This document shows positions 63,004-64,000 of a stretch of DNA of 64,000 bases, piece after piece. The notes under the pieces are model-generated. The model searched no databases, had not been told where the DNA came from, and saw only the letters and a list, made by a program, of their open reading frames with translations. The stretch is from Owenia fusiformis (lineage: Eukaryota; Annelida; Polychaeta; Sabellida; Oweniidae): the NCBI GenBank assembly GCA_903813345.2, contig CAIIXF020000001.1, positions 13,909,915 to 13,973,914 on the forward strand, given 5' to 3'. Numbering within the stretch: the first letter of the stretch is position 1; the number at the start of each line of letters is the position of its first letter. The position numbers were made by a program, and so were the translations under genes.

Positions 63004-63234
63004 TTAAACAGGTGTCTCGCTGAACTTCCTCTCTCGTGCTACAGGATATAGTCGATCATCGAATGATCGTCGGAGAGGGTCAGCATATGACCGTCTTAGT
63101 GACGTAGGGGTAACTATTGGAGTAGACTTCTCCATTGATGGATGTCGCCATCTTTGGGGTGATCTCCTAGTTGTAGGGCTATGTTGCTGCATAGATGGCG
63201 TGACCATTGTCGGAATTTGGAGACCTCTCATTCG
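63004..63234 (-). CDS. Terminal coding exon of an unidentified gene
   Basis: Acceptor TTTTTTAG, then 76 codons at phase 0 and TAA at 63004-63006. The sequence is rich in Arg, Ser, Thr and Pro with repeated RRS units (SLRRSY, PLRRSF), likely disordered and phosphorylatable. It ends KFSETPV, which fits a class I PDZ-binding tail (T-x-V). That suggests the end of a membrane channel, receptor or pump, but I cannot identify it. Upstream exons lie right of the window. Convergent with VPS13B, with about 4.4 kb between their stop codons. Confidence 0.6.
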   Translation of the reverse strand, partial: RMRGLQIPTMVTPSMQQHSPTTRRSPQRWRHPSMEKSTPIVTPTSLRRSYADPLRRSFDDRLYPVARERKFSETPV

Positions 63235-64000
63235 CTAAAAAAGAAATTACATTTTATATCATATTGACTGTAAAAACAAATACTACATAATTGGCCAGAG
63301 CATTTGTTTTTTGCAACATGTTAACTCAGATTAAACTGTCTCACTTAATTAAAAAACGACACCTTTTTCTAACTAACCCCAACATATTTTTGTTACCATA
63401 TGCATGCCCCACAATACAACAATGACTTTCACTATGTTCAACACAGAATGTGAATTTTTCCATCAAAATTCAAGCTTAGAATATGTTATTTTTTGGGAAG
63501 GATAGATCCCCTTTACTTAAAGGGCAGCCCCTAAGTACAAAATGAAAGATGAAAATAAATATTCTCAATTTTATGAGATATTATTATACTATGTATTCTG
63601 CACATTTTAATGAAACCTACCTACAAACTGAGGTATCAAAACAACATCCCAGACCAACTATTTGATGCATTAATATAAATTATAACAGAAATTATTATTA
63701 GGAAATTAAATCAAAATATTCATTTTCACTATGAACAATTAATTATCAAAAATAACCAACATTATTAACATTAACAGTACCATAAATGAAGGAAATCAAA
63801 TATTTTGTAGGGCTTCAAACATGCAGACATGCATTATATGTTGTTAGTATTCAACACTGTAACAATGTATTATAAGCTACATTTAAAATTTTTAACGTAA
63901 AATCGAAAATGTAGCAAGGGAATGGGCATTTAGATTTAAATGATATTATTATTCAATAACATTCAAAAGGGGCCAGGTCCTTCCTGATAGGGCCTAAGTC
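63235..64000. other. Intron upstream of the terminal exon; nothing seen
   Basis: AT-rich DNA with no recognisable exon, repeat or RNA gene. Confidence 0.35.

Noticed and set aside
1-64000. tRNA or rRNA genes
   Set aside because: No cloverleaf with A and B boxes and no rRNA-like conserved core was recognised by eye.

Overview
The window is nuclear DNA of an invertebrate animal. It has spliced genes with GT-AG introns, AT-rich introns full of transposon debris, and animal gene families: VPS13B, ACP5-type purple acid phosphatase and cytosolic sulfotransferases. The repeats (CCGTCCGTCC-bearing elements, CAGTAAAACCTG mini-elements, a DIRS-like element, a Gmr1-like Gypsy element) fit a marine lophotrochozoan, perhaps a mollusc. 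That placement is inference and I cannot name a species.

The backbone is the 3' part of one large plus-strand gene, VPS13B. Eighteen coding exons from 22695 to 58544 keep one frame and encode the last 1601 residues, ending in a stop. Earlier exons must lie left of the window, so everything from 1 to 22694 sits in, or at the edge of, a very long VPS13B intron.

Region by region. (1) 1-20010: three tandem six-exon sulfotransferase genes on the minus strand, with shared introns and flanks. Copy 3 (17073-19956) is intact at 307 codons. Copy 2 (7020-11024) has a stop codon in exon 5. Copy 1 (308-5609) has a one-base deletion in exon 6. A broken DIRS-like retroelement (11809-14453), a 565-bp tandem duplication and several mini-transposons separate copies 2 and 3. 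(2) 20790-22309: a 1.5-kb terminal-inverted-repeat element. (3) 22695-26626: six VPS13B exons. (4) 26627-46322: a 19.7-kb VPS13B intron. It holds palindrome-rich arrays, a 40-bp minisatellite, two orphan terminal exons (31595-32179) and an antisense seven-exon ACP5-like gene (33184-42969). An intron of that gene holds a complete LTR retrotransposon (34423-41249) with identical LTRs, a 5-bp target duplication, a SCAN-like capsid, and integrase ahead of reverse transcriptase as in the Gmr1 group. (5) 44708-46193: a giant palindrome with a second mini-transposon nested in one arm. (6) 46323-58544: the remaining VPS13B exons. Their introns hold a probable small secreted cysteine-rich peptide gene (47930-48148, minus) beside a tandem array of its own start/signal-peptide segment, two foldback elements, a 49-bp hairpin insertion and a GC-rich 581-bp mini-transposon. 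(7) 58545-64000: VPS13B 3' flank with one more inserted element, then a minus-strand terminal exon (63004-63234) of an unidentified gene.

The genes do not form a pathway. The pattern is one long housekeeping gene whose introns host other genes and several layers of mobile DNA. All coordinates, splice junctions and target duplications were read by eye. No alignment or database search was run.
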